Shown: positions 11,889-23,461, counted from the stretch's first letter. The stretch is 64,000 bases of DNA from Aphrocallistes beatrix (GCA_963281255.1 OY725498.1:1364001-1428000); one strand, 5' to 3'. Numbers and translations are program-made. Notes: generated by a model not told the origin, from the letters alone.

Positions 11889-12525
11889 GCATCTCAATAG
11901 CAAAATGCCAAACAGAATAAATTGTTTCCTCTAATTATCTGCGCTTTTAATGCCTTAAATATTCTATACAAATGCTATGTTCCAATTTTAGTGGTTTAGC
12001 TCAGCAGTCAAGTGCGGTTATAGTGAACACCCATATGGGAATAGAAATGTTCTCTATAAGCGGACTCAATTGCTTAAGAACTAAACAAGCTATTTACCGG
12101 TCGTTTCGCATATTAATACGAGGAGTATGCCTATAGATGGCGACCACTAGGATAATTGATGCGAGTTACGTGGTTTGGTATTACTCCATTAATGATTACA
12201 TAGATAAGTTAGACGGTCTAACGACAGATGCTTAGACATAACATGGATAAGATATACCACACGTCTGCTAATTTCGAGTCTATTCCATCCTGGATGGTTT
12301 TAAGCGTTTTTGCCATTACTCTTACTCATCTCTGTCGCATGCAAATGCAAATATGAACACATTAGTTAACTAAATAAAAACATCCTAAATTGTCATTAAA
12401 CATATGTACAGCAATTCCTAGCTTAATAAAATAACATACTTAATTATACAATGAGTATGTAAATAAAATTGAACCTTAAAATTAACATGATAACACACCA
12501 GCCAGGAATAGATCTTCTTATTAAA
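11889..12525. other. Intergenic region, no feature recognised
   Basis: AT-rich spacer between the leucine-zipper gene (+) and the SLC6 gene (-), which converge here, so it should hold both 3' ends. No repeat ends, RNA gene or further exon was recognised. Confidence 0.5.
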
Positions 12526-14424
12526 TCACACCTCACAATCTGTACCGTACTTTTCTTCATTTGGAACCAACTTAATAGAATCAGAATCACCCGTAATTCC
12601 GTTATTCTGGGTTTCTTTGACTGCGAATGTTTCCGCCCGTTTACCTTGTAGGAAGTCACTCACGCGTCTAAACCATCTCACCCACTTGAACTTGAAGAGG
12701 AACACGATAGGTATTGGCAGAATGGCACTGATAACGATCATAGCTCCGATGAATGAGCCCCATGAAGGGTAATCGACAGGAGTATCCTGGAACAGTTTGT
12801 ACACTGTGTACTTCAGTGGGTATAGGATGTCATACACGAGACTGCCTATGAAGATAATCACCATGGTAACCGGTGCGATCACTATCCACACGATGCGCCA
12901 AAACCAAACCCAACGTTTCTGAATTTTCTCCCGTTCTAAAAACCGGGTGAGTCTGTTGGATTTTCCCCCGTCTCCTGTCTTGTAAGTGAGGATATTGCGG
13001 ACGCCGTACACCCAAGCTACACCCACCACTTCAAAGAACACGACCAGGAAGATAGCGAAGGAGCCGGAGAATTGGTCTAGCAGCTGGAATACGTAGCCAC
13101 CATTCCCGAACGCAAAGAAAAGACTGAGTACCAGGAACCCCAGACAGATTATAAGCGTCATGACGGGGGTGGGGATCTTGTCAGATTTCGGGATGACGTA
13201 TGCGGCCTGTACCACTGATTCTACGGCGGAGAATTGGGAATCCAGCCCCAGTGAGATGAGCATCAGGAAGAACAAAATGCTCCAGAGAGGACTCAGAGGC
13301 ATTTCCAGGAGGGCAGAAGCGAACGCTATAAATATGAGGCCAGGACCTGCGACAATATCTGCTACAGAAGTACCCAACACCTGAGATTGGTAGCCCAGAA
13401 TACTGAACACGATTATGCTGGCGAAAATAGAAGTGCCTGAGTTTACAAACGCTACGAAAATGGCGTCCCCTATCACGTTGGTGTTCGGGTCCAGATGGGA
13501 GGCCAGGATGATGTTGCAACCCAGCCCCAGTCCCAGACTGTAGAATATCTGCGTGCCCGCCTCTAGCCACACCTGCGGATTGTAAGCTTTTTCGAGGTCA
13601 GGTGTGAACAGGTGTTGCAGACCCAGCCCCGCTCCAGGGAGTGAGACTGCGCGGAAGAAGAGGATGATGAGCACGACGTATGGGAAGAGGACTGTGAAGT
13701 AGACCACCTTACCCGAGCTCTTGATTCCGCGGAATGTGCACAAGTACAGGAGCACCCATGACCCGATGATGCATAGGAATAAGCGCCAGTTGAACTGACC
13801 CATTTCCGCTAGGCTGTCGCTGGCTAGTGTGACGCTGTTGTAGTAGTAGAAGTTGGAGGAGTAGTTTCTGCAGGCCTGCTGGACTAGGGTGAGGTTTCTT
13901 ATGGCAGTGGACATGTTCACACCACAGTAGGATGAAGCCCATGCTAGGGGGGACTGGAAGGAAGCGAACAGGTAATAGAAGGAGTAGGAGATCAGCATGT
14001 TGTAGTAGTAGATTATAAACGTCAGTGTGATGATGATGCTGATGCCCACTCCCCCCAGGCTCGGTACAAGTTTGTACATGGCTTGAAACGGTCCGATCTG
14101 AGCGACCTTTCCCATCTGTAGCTCCATGAAGTAGAGCGGGACTCCCAGCCAGAACAACATGATCAGGTAAGGGAAGAGGAAAGCTCCACCCCCGTTCTTC
14201 TGACAGTAGTAAGAGAAACGCCAGACGTTCCCTACTCCCACCGCATACCCGACTAGCGAGAGAATGAACTCGGCTCTGTTGCCCCAGCGCTGGTCCTTTG
14301 GTTTCTCTTCCATGATGGAATTAGATAGACTCCTAGATCGAGACAGCAGGGCGTCGGAAGGACTTTTAGTCGATTTATTGGATTGATTCAGCTCCGTGGA
14401 AGACGAGAGATTTTTTGGAATCAT
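12526..14424 (-). CDS. Sodium:neurotransmitter symporter, SLC6 family
   Basis: This intronless 632-residue plasma-membrane transporter would couple Na+ (and usually Cl-) gradients to uptake of an amino acid or related solute. After a Ser-rich cytosolic N-terminus, RWGNRAEFILSLVGYAVG and GNVWRF begin TM1, with KNGGGAFLFPY after it; GNVWRFS has Ser where most members have Pro. The TM1 position that is Asp in monoamine transporters is Gly here (YAVGVGN), which points to amino-acid, glycine or GABA-type substrates. Extracellular loop 2 keeps the conserved Cys pair (CGVNMST ... QQAC) and three N-glycosylation sequons (NMS, NLT, NYS). TM6 has EAGTQIFYSLGLGLG. Twelve hydrophobic segments are present and the length is typical. 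The ATG at 14424 is the first in frame. The exact substrate cannot be read from sequence. Lack of introns is unusual for animal SLC6 genes but common among genes in this window. Confidence 0.93.
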   Translation of the reverse strand: MIPKNLSSSTELNQSNKSTKSPSDALLSRSRSLSNSIMEEKPKDQRWGNRAEFILSLVGYAVGVGNVWRFSYYCQKNGGGAFLFPYLIMLFWLGVPLYFMELQMGKVAQIGPFQAMYKLVPSLGGVGISIIITLTFIIYYYNMLISYSFYYLFASFQSPLAWASSYCGVNMSTAIRNLTLVQQACRNYSSNFYYYNSVTLASDSLAEMGQFNWRLFLCIIGSWVLLYLCTFRGIKSSGKVVYFTVLFPYVVLIILFFRAVSLPGAGLGLQHLFTPDLEKAYNPQVWLEAGTQIFYSLGLGLGCNIILASHLDPNTNVIGDAIFVAFVNSGTSIFASIIVFSILGYQSQVLGTSVADIVAGPGLIFIAFASALLEMPLSPLWSILFFLMLISLGLDSQFSAVESVVQAAYVIPKSDKIPTPVMTLIICLGFLVLSLFFAFGNGGYVFQLLDQFSGSFAIFLVVFFEVVGVAWVYGVRNILTYKTGDGGKSNRLTRFLEREKIQKRWVWFWRIVWIVIAPVTMVIIFIGSLVYDILYPLKYTVYKLFQDTPVDYPSWGSFIGAMIVISAILPIPIVFLFKFKWVRWFRRVSDFLQGKRAETFAVKETQNNGITGDSDSIKLVPNEEKYGTDCEV

Positions 14425-15580
14425 GGCTCTTTATAAAGAATATCAATCCTGAATAGAAAGAAACCTAATGGTGAGCGCGTGATGACTTACCTATTGCTTT
14501 AGCGTATATAATATAATATAGAGATTATGTATTATGATGAAGCTTACAGCTAAACAAATTTTAAAATGAACACTGCAATAAAAGTACTTTATATAAGTCA
14601 AAGTATAATCAGAGGAACTCAGATAATTATTAGAATTCAGTTCGGATGAACGTCATTCACTTTGAAATGATCTTGTCGTATAAATTATCAGGTAAAAGTA
14701 CAAGTATAGCTTTCTTGAAATCGAAACCTGAAAACTTCAATGAAGTAACGTGTCGCATGAAATGAAAGTGATCTTGAAACTACGTATGTAATTGTTTCGA
14801 AGTTAAAAGGAAAATACGTAATTATAAATTCGTAAATCAATCCAAATAAGTAGCTGCAACATTGTTTCACTAAGACAACATCTTGTCACATCATCTATCT
14901 AACAAAGGTTGTAGGTTCACATCTTTACAATAGAATTGTCAATAACCGAGTATTTTAAATTCAAACTTTCGTCTAATTTTTCTTCTAATTTTTAATAACC
15001 TAATTTACTTTCATCTAAATTCCAAAAATATTTTAATTCAGACAATATACGCACATTATTTTGAATTTGAGTTGATTAATACGATAGTATTCAATATTAG
15101 TCAAGTATTAGATTTACATTATATTTGATCGAAAAATAATTGGTATACTGTACTCAGATTCGCGTTCGTTTGTTGAGTAAAGTAATGAAACTTTGCAAAT
15201 CTCCCCCACTCTGTCCAGAGAAGATGGATGAATCCGATTAACAAAACGAATGCTCGCTAATTACACACAAAACTATATAAATAAATTACTCCAGTCACCA
15301 CTACAATGATAGCACCAAGTAAACAGAATCAATAACTAGCTGCTTATTAACTCAAATCAAATACGTTAATCAAGAAATTGATGAAAAACGAGAAGATTTG
15401 AGTCCAGCATTGACAAAAGCAACTTGTAAACTAAAAAGATGATGAAATGTAGTAGAATGATTTATATGAAACCCAAATGCTTAGAAACGTACGAGGCTCC
15501 AGTTGTGTAATACTAGCGGTCTGGCCGTAAATGCGAGAAACAGAGTGTCCTCCCCCTCGACAACAATAATTACAAAGCGA
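14425..15580. other. Shared 5' region of two divergent genes
   Basis: The spacer of about 1.15 kb lies between the SLC6 gene (-) and the TAF6-like gene (+), which diverge from it, so it should carry both promoters. It is AT-rich. The TAF6-like reading frame is open for 26 codons before its first ATG. I recognised no specific promoter motif, repeat or RNA gene. Confidence 0.4.
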
Positions 15581-17236
15581 ATGGAGACGAAAAACACACA
15601 GCAAAGCAGTGAAAAGAGCGAGAATAATCTCAAAAGTAAGAATACTCCAAAAGCAACCAAAACAAGCCAATCTCAATCTTATACTAATCGGAAGAAAACT
15701 GAGAAACAGGTTTCGACTACACTCAAATCTCTGACCACAACAGATGCAGTGAAGAGGTGCTGTGAACGAGTAGGGATTCAGCCTCTCGAAGCAGAAGTAG
15801 CGTTGCAGCTCGGTGAAGACGTAGAGCATCGTGTCCGGGAGCTAATTGAACTGGCTAAGCAATACATGCTACACTCGAACCGCACCAAACTGATGGTAGC
15901 GGATATCACAAGCGCGCGTGCTCACAGTAACGCAGAACTGGACACGATTCCTCTGAGTGTCTCTTTCTTGGAATCCACACAGGATGTGGACGTGGACTTA
16001 GAAGCTGTTGTGGAGAAGGACGAGCGCCTCAGCACAACTAAAGACGGAGGCATCGCCTGCACCTGGCTTGTGTTAGAAGGAAGCATCATGGACAGCAAGA
16101 AAAACCGAGGAATGCAAGTATCCACGACTCTAACAAGCAAGTCAGGAAAGCAGAAGGATAACTTGAATGCGTTCATATCCGCCATATTCTCAGAGGATAT
16201 CGAGACACGAGAGTTCACCTTGTCACAGCTTGCAACAAGTGGCTGGGTCTGCTCCATGCTGGTCGAACTCGTGCACACTGTGTGTGACGTCATCAGGAAG
16301 GATAATGCTGGGAAGTATAGACTGCTTGCATTGGAAGCTGTGAAGAGTATTTCATTGAACAAACATATTTTCATTGACGCCCACCTCCTCATGCTAACAG
16401 CAACACTGAAGTCAGTCATATTTATAGAAAAACCTTCCCACTACAAACCAGCGAGGGAACTGCTGCAAAGGAATGCACTGGTTATTCTTATAAGATTGTT
16501 GAACGAGCACGCCTCGCCTTATAACGGTCTCGAGGGACAGTTAGAAAGGGAAACGTCCCGATTAATTAACAGCAGCAAAACACATCCGGTGAATCTATAC
16601 GCGGCATTACTTGTAGCCAGTAATTCTAGTACAGACATGATAGAACAGTGCGTAATGCCGAAGGTCAATGTGATCTTTAGCAACTGTATGCGCGCTCTAA
16701 CTGAGAAGCACACCCACTTATCCCTGTACCTTCCTCTGCTCATAGTGTACAAGCTGTCTGACACTGTCGCTCTCTACATTTCTCTGAAAAAAACTAACAT
16801 TTCTCAAACTTACCTCGATCATCTAGAGATGTTTGGAGAAATGTTCCTATTTCAATGCATCTCTTTCGGACTGAGAGAACCATATACGAGACAAGTAGCA
16901 AAAAAGAAGTCGACTCAGGTTTTTACTGGAGTCGGTAAAATGGATGAGAAGGACTTGGAGAAACTTATGTATCTCACGAACCTCCCAACACCTGAAGAAA
17001 CCTCAGAAACCCCGAAGAACTTCCCTCATCCAACACCTGACATCAAACTGACAAGGTATCATTTCAGAGAAGGGGAGAAGATACAATTCAGAATACACAA
17101 CAGAAAGAACCAAGTTATTGGGAAAGTGGACTGGGAAAACGTGAGAGAAAATAAAGCAGTTGTGAAGAATCTCAAAACGAGATCCATTTCTCAGTCTCAG
17201 TTGTGTATTTCCAATGATTTGAGGATAGTTTTCTAA
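15581..17236 (+). CDS. TAF6/TAF6L-like histone-fold transcription factor subunit
   Basis: Intronless; 551 residues from the first ATG at 15581 (the open frame begins at 15503 but without an ATG). TAF6 and TAF6L are nuclear subunits of TFIID and SAGA-type complexes and pair with TAF9 through histone folds. After a basic, Ser/Thr/Gln-rich N-terminus, residues about 49-116 form the histone fold: DAVKRCCERVGI, then LGEDVEHRVRELI and MLHSNRTKLMVADI, matching the family pattern of LAEDV..RLRE and H..R.KLT..DI. Residues about 195-430 are helical and repetitive, consistent with the TAF6 C-terminal HEAT-like domain. The rest is Lys/Pro-rich. The sequence is divergent, so TAF6 versus TAF6L cannot be decided. 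It converges on the HMG-CoA synthase gene with 233 bp between stop codons; AATAAA occurs at about 17276. Confidence 0.8.
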   Translation: METKNTQQSSEKSENNLKSKNTPKATKTSQSQSYTNRKKTEKQVSTTLKSLTTTDAVKRCCERVGIQPLEAEVALQLGEDVEHRVRELIELAKQYMLHSNRTKLMVADITSARAHSNAELDTIPLSVSFLESTQDVDVDLEAVVEKDERLSTTKDGGIACTWLVLEGSIMDSKKNRGMQVSTTLTSKSGKQKDNLNAFISAIFSEDIETREFTLSQLATSGWVCSMLVELVHTVCDVIRKDNAGKYRLLALEAVKSISLNKHIFIDAHLLMLTATLKSVIFIEKPSHYKPARELLQRNALVILIRLLNEHASPYNGLEGQLERETSRLINSSKTHPVNLYAALLVASNSSTDMIEQCVMPKVNVIFSNCMRALTEKHTHLSLYLPLLIVYKLSDTVALYISLKKTNISQTYLDHLEMFGEMFLFQCISFGLREPYTRQVAKKKSTQVFTGVGKMDEKDLEKLMYLTNLPTPEETSETPKNFPHPTPDIKLTRYHFREGEKIQFRIHNRKNQVIGKVDWENVRENKAVVKNLKTRSISQSQLCISNDLRIVF

Positions 17237-17469
17237 TTTGGTAAGTTATTCAATTGATGTATGATGTGAGGAATTAATAAAGACAAGATATACTCTTATT
17301 TAGGTAAATCAGTCAAAATGACCAATTTGAGAATGAAGCTGTGAATCCTTGGTATATATTAAATATAATTCAAAGTAGAGAGTGCGGAAAATAAAAACTA
17401 TAAAGTCGAGCTATCGAGAGAAGGAATTATAGCTGAACAGAGCTAGAGGGAGTACGGATCTAATACAGA

Positions 17470-20400
17470 TCAGGTCGTGGGGGTTCTTGAGTAGTATCTT
17501 CTGTGCTTCTCGTCACAGTTCTGTAGGTAGTAGGTGCCCGGGTAGAGGGAGGAGAGGTCGGAGACAGGGGTGTAGGAGGGGAGGTGGTGTGTCGTCTCTC
17601 TCAGCTTGAGCACACCCTCAAAGTCGGCCGGGAGCAGCTGAGTCCTGGCCTGTAGTTTCTCAGGAAGTGTCTTGTGGCGATTGATCATTTTCTCGAGAGT
17701 GAATGTCTCGCCTTGATTTAGACAGCAGCGAATTCCATACATGGAAGCGGCTAGGCCAGAACCGTACGAGAACAGAACGAGGTATTTCCCATCAAGCTCT
17801 TCTGGCGTCACACTAAATAACAACAAATAAAAATGTCTTTATACAGTCAACTCCGCTTAATCGGGACAACAGGTTAATTGGGACAAGTCTCCAGGAACGG
17901 AATGGTTCCCATACATAGAAGCTAATACTAAATTTCATCGGCTATTTGGGAACTCCGCTTAATCGGGTCAAAATATCCGGGACCAAAGTGTCCCGATTAA
18001 GCGGAGTCACCTGTATTTCAAACTGTTCATCATTAATGAAATTAATATGCTTGGAAGTAGAGAGTTCCTTAAATCTGTACTCAATAATCGTTAACATTGC
18101 TATCAGTGTCAGTATATCAATGTTGAGATGCAAATTTATTGAACTTCGTCCCAATCAAACTGAGTATGTTTGTTGTTATTAACTAGGTTGCCATGGTATA
18201 TCCATAGTACACCCTAGTACCCATAATGCATGCCATGATGTTATCTAGGATCCTCAGTAGCAGTTAAATAATAGGACATAAGAGTTGACAGAACAAGGCC
18301 GAATAATATGCAAAACTTAGTGACTAACAAGTTAGATATTATGTGTTCTTAAAAAAAGTCTCAATTGGCCAATTTTTAAAATATTCCTGACCAAAAGCAA
18401 GGGAGATTCTAGGGAGAATCTCCCTTGCTTCCTAACAAACCCAAACAAACGCCTCCAACCGACTCCTCTTCTTGATTTCACAACATAAACACTATTCTCC
18501 ATCTAGATACAAACCAATCATTCGGCATCTGATTCCAGCTTTGACAATTGTTTTTCCGTACATGTTATGTAAACGTACATGCTTAGAGAGTAGAAATAAG
18601 CACTCACACAGCCAGGAGAGAAGCAATGCCTCCGTACAGAGATCCCGTGTAGATGTTGCCTACCTCTCTAGCCACCAGCAGAGTAGGGTCGGTCTTGGAG
18701 GTGAATGTGCTCTTACTCACCGCTTTGAAACTCTCCATCAGCTCTCTGTTCTCATAGGTCTCCGACAGTTTCAAGCTCCTGAGGATACAATAGAACCCAC
18801 TCAAGTAAATACAACAAATTATAGACAGTGATAAGCTGCATAGGAAAATAATATCTCTAAGAATAAAAGAGAGCTATTAAATAAAGCTTAGACAATTCTA
18901 TCTCGACTAGTCCTACAGTTGAAATCGGGGGTTTTTTTGGCACTGAGTTTTTTTGTTTCTTCGTTTTTTTTGTCATCAAATCTTTGTAGTATAAATTGTT
19001 TTATTCAAGTCATTTAATTATAAAATATTCGGATTTTTGTACATCGTTTTTTTGTCGCCTAGAAAGTGCAATCAAATGGACAAAAAAACAATTTCGACTG
19101 TACCTGTATTTGTCACAGCCCGCATACGTCCCCGTGTCACTGGTGTCAGGCTCCGCTGCTGCTAGGAAGTCGTTGAACATGAGTCTAGCCACGGACTTCT
19201 GGACCAGCTTAGTGAAGGGGGAATGGAACATGTAGAAGTCCCCCGTGTCCAGGGAGAAGTCAGATTTATGCTTGGCTTTGTATCTAGCTCTGAAGCCGGC
19301 GTAACAGGTGTCAAGAGAGCGCAGGAAGCACTGAATGGAGAGCTTACCGTCTACTATCGGGTACTCCGAGCTCAGGTTAGGCTTATAAAAGTCATACACG
19401 TGCTCCATGTGAGAGTAGCGTACACCTGTATAGTGCGGAACTAGCATAAGAGGTAGTCAGACCTTGCACAAGGAAGGGAATAGTTAAGTGACAGAGTTAT
19501 GCATAGAGATAGAGAACAAGCATTACATAGGGAAAGGGATCATATATATTTTCATTATGTGCCACTTAATTGTCGTTTGAAAGGCTTTTAACACCTAACA
19601 ACGGTCCAGTCCACCCTGACAATGAGCCTATAAGGTGTGTCTAACAATCTTTTTGAAGAAGTATCTTGGGAAGCCGTTTAAGATAAGTCACTGTCTTACA
19701 TAACATAAAATCTCACCACATAGTACAAGACTCACCTCTATCCAGCACGAGGGGAGCATGCGGACCTATCAGCATGGCTACAGCGCCAGCGCCTCCAGTG
19801 GGTCTAGCATTGCCCTCTGCGTACACCGCGATGTCTCCAGCTACCACGAGTGCGTAGCGACCTGTGCAAGAGAGGAGTATACTATTATTGAAACTTGGAA
19901 TAGAGAAAATGAAACAGATGTTGGAGGTATTGAAAAGTCGAGAGAGCATGCTCGTTAAGTCCAGAGAGCATGCTCATTAGGTCGAGAGAGCATGCTCGTT
20001 AGGTCGAGAGAGCATGCTCCTTACATTTCTATCTTTATATTAAAAAAAGGTATTTACTGATTTGAATCTACTACATGCGCCCTAGATACTGTACTTCCCG
20101 TACGGAGTGCCACTAAAAATCCTGATGTAAAATTGGTTTAAATTAGTTCGAGAAGTTTCATATATGTAATAACTTCCTACTATTATAAGTAGGTATGATG
20201 CTGGTAACCAATGGAGGAATGGCGGAACTTTCGTCCCCTGAAATGCCCTTTTCGCACCTACTGATTTCTCAATCAAAATGCCTCATTTTCACCCTTTTTT
20301 TCAAACATACTCCACTCCAAAAGCCTCAATTTCCGTTCCTTACATATTAGTGCCCGTTTATTTTAGTCTCTAGTGAGACAAAAATTCCGGGGACGAAAGT

Positions 20401-21434
20401 TCCGCTTACCCCAATGGAGTATACCAAGGGCTATTAGCTAATAGAAAACCTATCAATTATGCTGTGGTTTATAGAAGCCTTTTAAAAGTTTGTTACTCAT
20501 ATATGGCAGGAGTAATTTACAATTGAGCAATGGATGCCTCCTACCACAATATATTGCATGTATTATTGACCGCCCTGGGAACGGTAATAACATTAGGAAT
20601 TGAATAAATGTGATGAATTTGTAGAACATCCTATTTAGATCTAACGAGCATGCTCTCTCGACTTAACGAGCATGCTCTCTCGACCTAATGAGCATGCTCT
20701 CTCGACCTAACGAGCATGCTCTCTCGACTTTTTATTATAAGGAAGAGATGTTGACATCAGTTCTTACTTATCTTGATTCGTAAACTTCGTCTCAACACCG
20801 AAATATATTGATCCTGACTAAATAGGAGATTGTCAGTGAACTGCAGACTTACTTTTTTTGGAAAAATTTTGATTTCGCAGGGCCCAAAAATTGTTTGGGA
20901 GGTGAGAGCAAGTCAAGATCGATCAATTCCTACATTCCAGCCTTAAAACGTTTCGTAAGCCTACTTACCATCCCAAGCACTGCTCTCCACCCAGGCTAGA
21001 GCATTGAAGAGCGCCTGCGTCCCTCCGAAACAAGCGTTCGTCGTGTCTAGTCCCTCTACGTTGGTGTTGCCCGCCTCAGAGAAGAGCTGCATGAGGACGC
21101 TCTTGGTGGACTTGGACTTGTCTACAATGGTCTCAGTGCCCACTTCCAGCCAGCCGACATCGCCAGGAGACACGCCATACCTCTCCAACAAGTTCTGCAC
21201 CACCGTCAGGGAGAGGCTGTTGATGTCCTCCAGGTCGTTACAGAACCCCATGTGTGTCTGTCCTAGCCCGATAGTGTACTTCCCCTTGTCCACCCCGTCA
21301 TGCTTCTCCAGAGCTTCCTGGCAGACCGAGAGCTTAGGAATGTACACTTCCAATGCTAGGATGCCGACATTGTCTGGCCAGGAGCCGGAGGAGCCTGTGT
21401 TGTTCAGTGCGTCGGTAGGATGAGTTTGAGCCAT
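17470..21434 (-). CDS. HMGCS1: Hydroxymethylglutaryl-CoA synthase, cytosolic type
   Basis: Five exons (20969-21434, 19736-19861, 19104-19425, 18608-18778, 17470-17812) join in phase to 475 residues. The enzyme condenses acetyl-CoA with acetoacetyl-CoA to HMG-CoA at the head of the mevalonate pathway. Exon 1 has YTIGLGQ, then the catalytic Glu in [14 protein letters not shown] and the acylated Cys in TTNACFGGT. Exon 2 has [12 protein letters not shown]. Exon 3 carries [17 protein letters not shown] and the catalytic His in [12 protein letters not shown]. Exon 5 has [14 protein letters not shown] and ends [14 protein letters not shown]. No mitochondrial presequence precedes the core, so it is the cytosolic form; it lacks the longer C-terminal extension of vertebrate HMGCS1. 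All donors and acceptors are GT/AG. Intron 1 (1107 bp) contains an 800 bp foldback element and intron 4 (795 bp) a pogo-like MITE and a perfect hairpin. Confidence 0.96.
17844..18013. mobile_element. pogo/Tigger-like MITE (CAGTC..CTCCGCTTAAT family)
   Basis: Inverted ends CAGTCAACTCCGCTTAATCG and their reverse complement (...AAGCGGAGTCACCTG) with TA on each side. It lies in intron 4 of the HMG-CoA synthase gene. Relatives with almost the same ends are at 24243-24412, 37616-37808 and 53468-53626. Confidence 0.75.
18395..18430. repeat. Perfect 16-bp stem hairpin
   Basis: AAGCAAGGGAGATTCT is followed after a four-base loop (AGGG) by its exact reverse complement. It lies inside intron 4 of the HMG-CoA synthase gene. 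It could be a short MITE core or an intronic RNA hairpin. Confidence 0.7.
19933..20732. mobile_element. 800-bp foldback element bounded by inverted tandem repeats
   Basis: Each end carries four tandem copies of a ~22-bp unit built on GTCGAGAGAGCATGCTCGTT; the right cluster (about 20640-20732) is the inverse of the left one (19933-20025). The outermost bases are AAAAGTCGAGAGAGCATGCTC and the inverse. A second inverted-repeat element lies inside (20221-20405). No coding capacity. It occupies intron 1 of the HMG-CoA synthase gene. Confidence 0.8.
20221..20405. mobile_element. MITE nested in the 800-bp foldback
   Basis: GGCGGAACTTTCGTCCCC at the left end is mirrored by GGGGACGAAAGTTCCGC at the right end. 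It has no reading frame of note. Its position inside 19933-20732 shows a nested insertion or an internal part of that element. Confidence 0.6.
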
Positions 21435-22507
21435 GTTCAGGAGAGTGAGTTATTGGTGTAGCATAGGATTGGAGTTTTGCAAAATGCAGAATTTGAACGA
21501 TATAACAAATGTTGTACGTAGTATATATTACAGTATATGGTTAGCATGCATCAGATCACATGATGTGGGGAGAGCGCATGATACTAGCTATCAAGCTGTT
21601 CATAGCGAGATATTTTAGCTTGGAATACGCGTGTTCCTCAGTAGTGAAAACAATTGAGCTTGCTTGCATGAATTATTAAGGTTTGCATTATAATTATATC
21701 GACACGGTGTGCACTTGTGCGCCAAGTAAGAATATTCCAATATTTTTAGACAATGGATGAAATGGTTTGGTTAGGAGAATTCACATCATTAAAAAAAAAA
21801 TTGCTTCCTGGTACGATAGACCAGGGTTCCTCAACCTATTTTGGCTCATGACCACAGTTGACAACAACACTTGATCAGAATTGACTCTACACTTTTGGAT
21901 CAACTGATATTAATTACAGCTATGAACTATATTCTAGTTAAAATCGTATTTAGATAATTTGCTCAATCATGCATGTCTCTCTTACTAATCCCCTAACAAC
22001 GTTACAGCACTGCGGAGTTATGGTTTTTTTTAGTTCAAAAAAATTTCAAACGTAGTAGGAAATTCTTAGAATTTATTACCAACATATAAAACCGCATACA
22101 GTAGAACCTCTATATGTGAGGCAGTATTGGGCCATCTTTATTCGATTCCATACAAATGAACCTCTATAAGTGGAGAAGTGGGAATGGGGGTGTTATTTCA
22201 ATTATTTCCCATTCAAATTAACCTTTTTAATTGGAAAGCAGTGGTAAGAGAGCGGTTTTCTGGACACATTTTGCAGCTTGTCACAAGGTAGGTTCTTGAC
22301 TTGAACTAGAAGGTAATTTTCAGATCATCTGTGTTGACATTTTAATCTGATTTATACAACTTTAATTGCATAGGAAATGCCACTTGGACCATTTCTTGAA
22401 AAGTGATAAAATTTTCTGATTTTACAAACAACAACCTCCAGAATATGGTAACAAACAAAATGAAAACAAAAACATCGCTAAACAGTATAGAAATAACTCT
22501 CAGCCTA
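21435..22507. other. Intergenic region with one pogo-like repeat end
   Basis: This spacer holds the 5' flank of the HMG-CoA synthase gene and the 3' flank of the PAQR gene. At about 22099 CAGTAGAACCTCTATATGTG resembles the terminal repeat of pogo/Tigger elements; I could not find a matching right end. At about 21830 a fragment resembles a hAT terminus. No exon was recognised. Confidence 0.45.
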
Positions 22508-23461
22508 CTACGGACAAGTCTCCATTGTGAATCTGTAATAGAACTCAGTTCTCACGATGTGGTGCATCCATACGAGCGACAGAAGTACGCCCACGTGCCA
22601 CAACTGATGGCTAGCCCCGAAATAGTCAAACTTGCCAGGCCATAAGCGTTCAGGAAACTTCGACGCATAGAAAACGCCGCCAGATAAACCAATAATATAC
22701 ATGATAATACCATTAGGGATCAGGAAAACATATACAATCTCACTGCCAAACCCTCCCTGCATGACCACCCACTGAGTGATAGGCACCCCGCCCACCATGA
22801 TGAGACCAAAGTAGAAGAGCAGCCGTCTGATGTTCCACCTGCGCGTGAGGAAGTCAGGGTGCAGCGGCAGAATCAGAGATACGAACACAGCCAGGAGCAT
22901 GGCCACCAGGTAGACCCCCCTCCACGTGTACTCCACCCCGGGGCAGTAGAAGGCGTAGAAGCAGGAGGGGAGGTAGCAGCCACACAGGGCCAGTCCTATC
23001 CCGGCGCTGTCCATGCGTAGCCAGAGATCGCACTGATTCTCCGAATGACAGAGGAACAGGTGGAAGAGAGCGGAGAGCGTCAACGACAAGATAGATAGCA
23101 TGATGAATGCGGAGAATATGAGGTAGTGTGAGTACGGAACTTCTAGAGTGTCGAGGTAGACCATGTCTATTGGGAAGTAAACGAGGAAGAAGAGGACTCC
23201 GACCAAATGCGACCAAATGTTGATTGTCTCGTTATGAAGCGCGAAGAGACTTCTGAAACACAGCTTGAAGTTCAGCCCCAATCGGTACCCAGATCGGATA
23301 TGCGGGTTGCCTTGTAGGTAGAAAGGAATGCAGTCGTACGTGTATAGGGGGATGCCGCATGAGCTGCTTGGTTCGCTGGTTTTGGACATGTCTTTACTAG
23401 AGATCACTTCTGGAGCTGGACTATCTAACAGACTGGAGTCTTCTGTTACATCTTTCTGCAT
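22508..23461 (-). CDS. PAQR3: PAQR family seven-pass membrane receptor, PAQR3-like
   Basis: Intronless; 317 residues from the ATG at 23461 (the frame is open two codons further without an ATG). PAQR proteins are seven-transmembrane proteins with the N-terminus in the cytosol; PAQR3 (RKTG) is a Golgi protein that restrains RAF kinase. The order of motifs follows PAQR3: YTYDCIPFYLQGNPHI, NETINIWSHLVG, FHLFLCHSE, DSAGIGLALCGCYLPS, FYAFYC, FPERLWPGKFDYFG, then SHQLWHVGVL and WMHH near the end. The conserved Glu/Asp and the His residues in FH, SHQLWH and MHH are the expected metal-site ligands of the family. Assignment to the PAQR3 subgroup rests on these motifs and the short ...CP end; function in this organism is inferred. 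Confidence 0.9.
   Translation of the reverse strand: MQKDVTEDSSLLDSPAPEVISSKDMSKTSEPSSSCGIPLYTYDCIPFYLQGNPHIRSGYRLGLNFKLCFRSLFALHNETINIWSHLVGVLFFLVYFPIDMVYLDTLEVPYSHYLIFSAFIMLSILSLTLSALFHLFLCHSENQCDLWLRMDSAGIGLALCGCYLPSCFYAFYCPGVEYTWRGVYLVAMLLAVFVSLILPLHPDFLTRRWNIRRLLFYFGLIMVGGVPITQWVVMQGGFGSEIVYVFLIPNGIIMYIIGLSGGVFYASKFPERLWPGKFDYFGASHQLWHVGVLLSLVWMHHIVRTEFYYRFTMETCP

Noticed and set aside
11993-12066. GGTTTAGCTCAGCAGT resembles the start of a tRNA D-arm
   Set aside because: No matching acceptor stem, anticodon loop or GGTTCGA-type B box follows.
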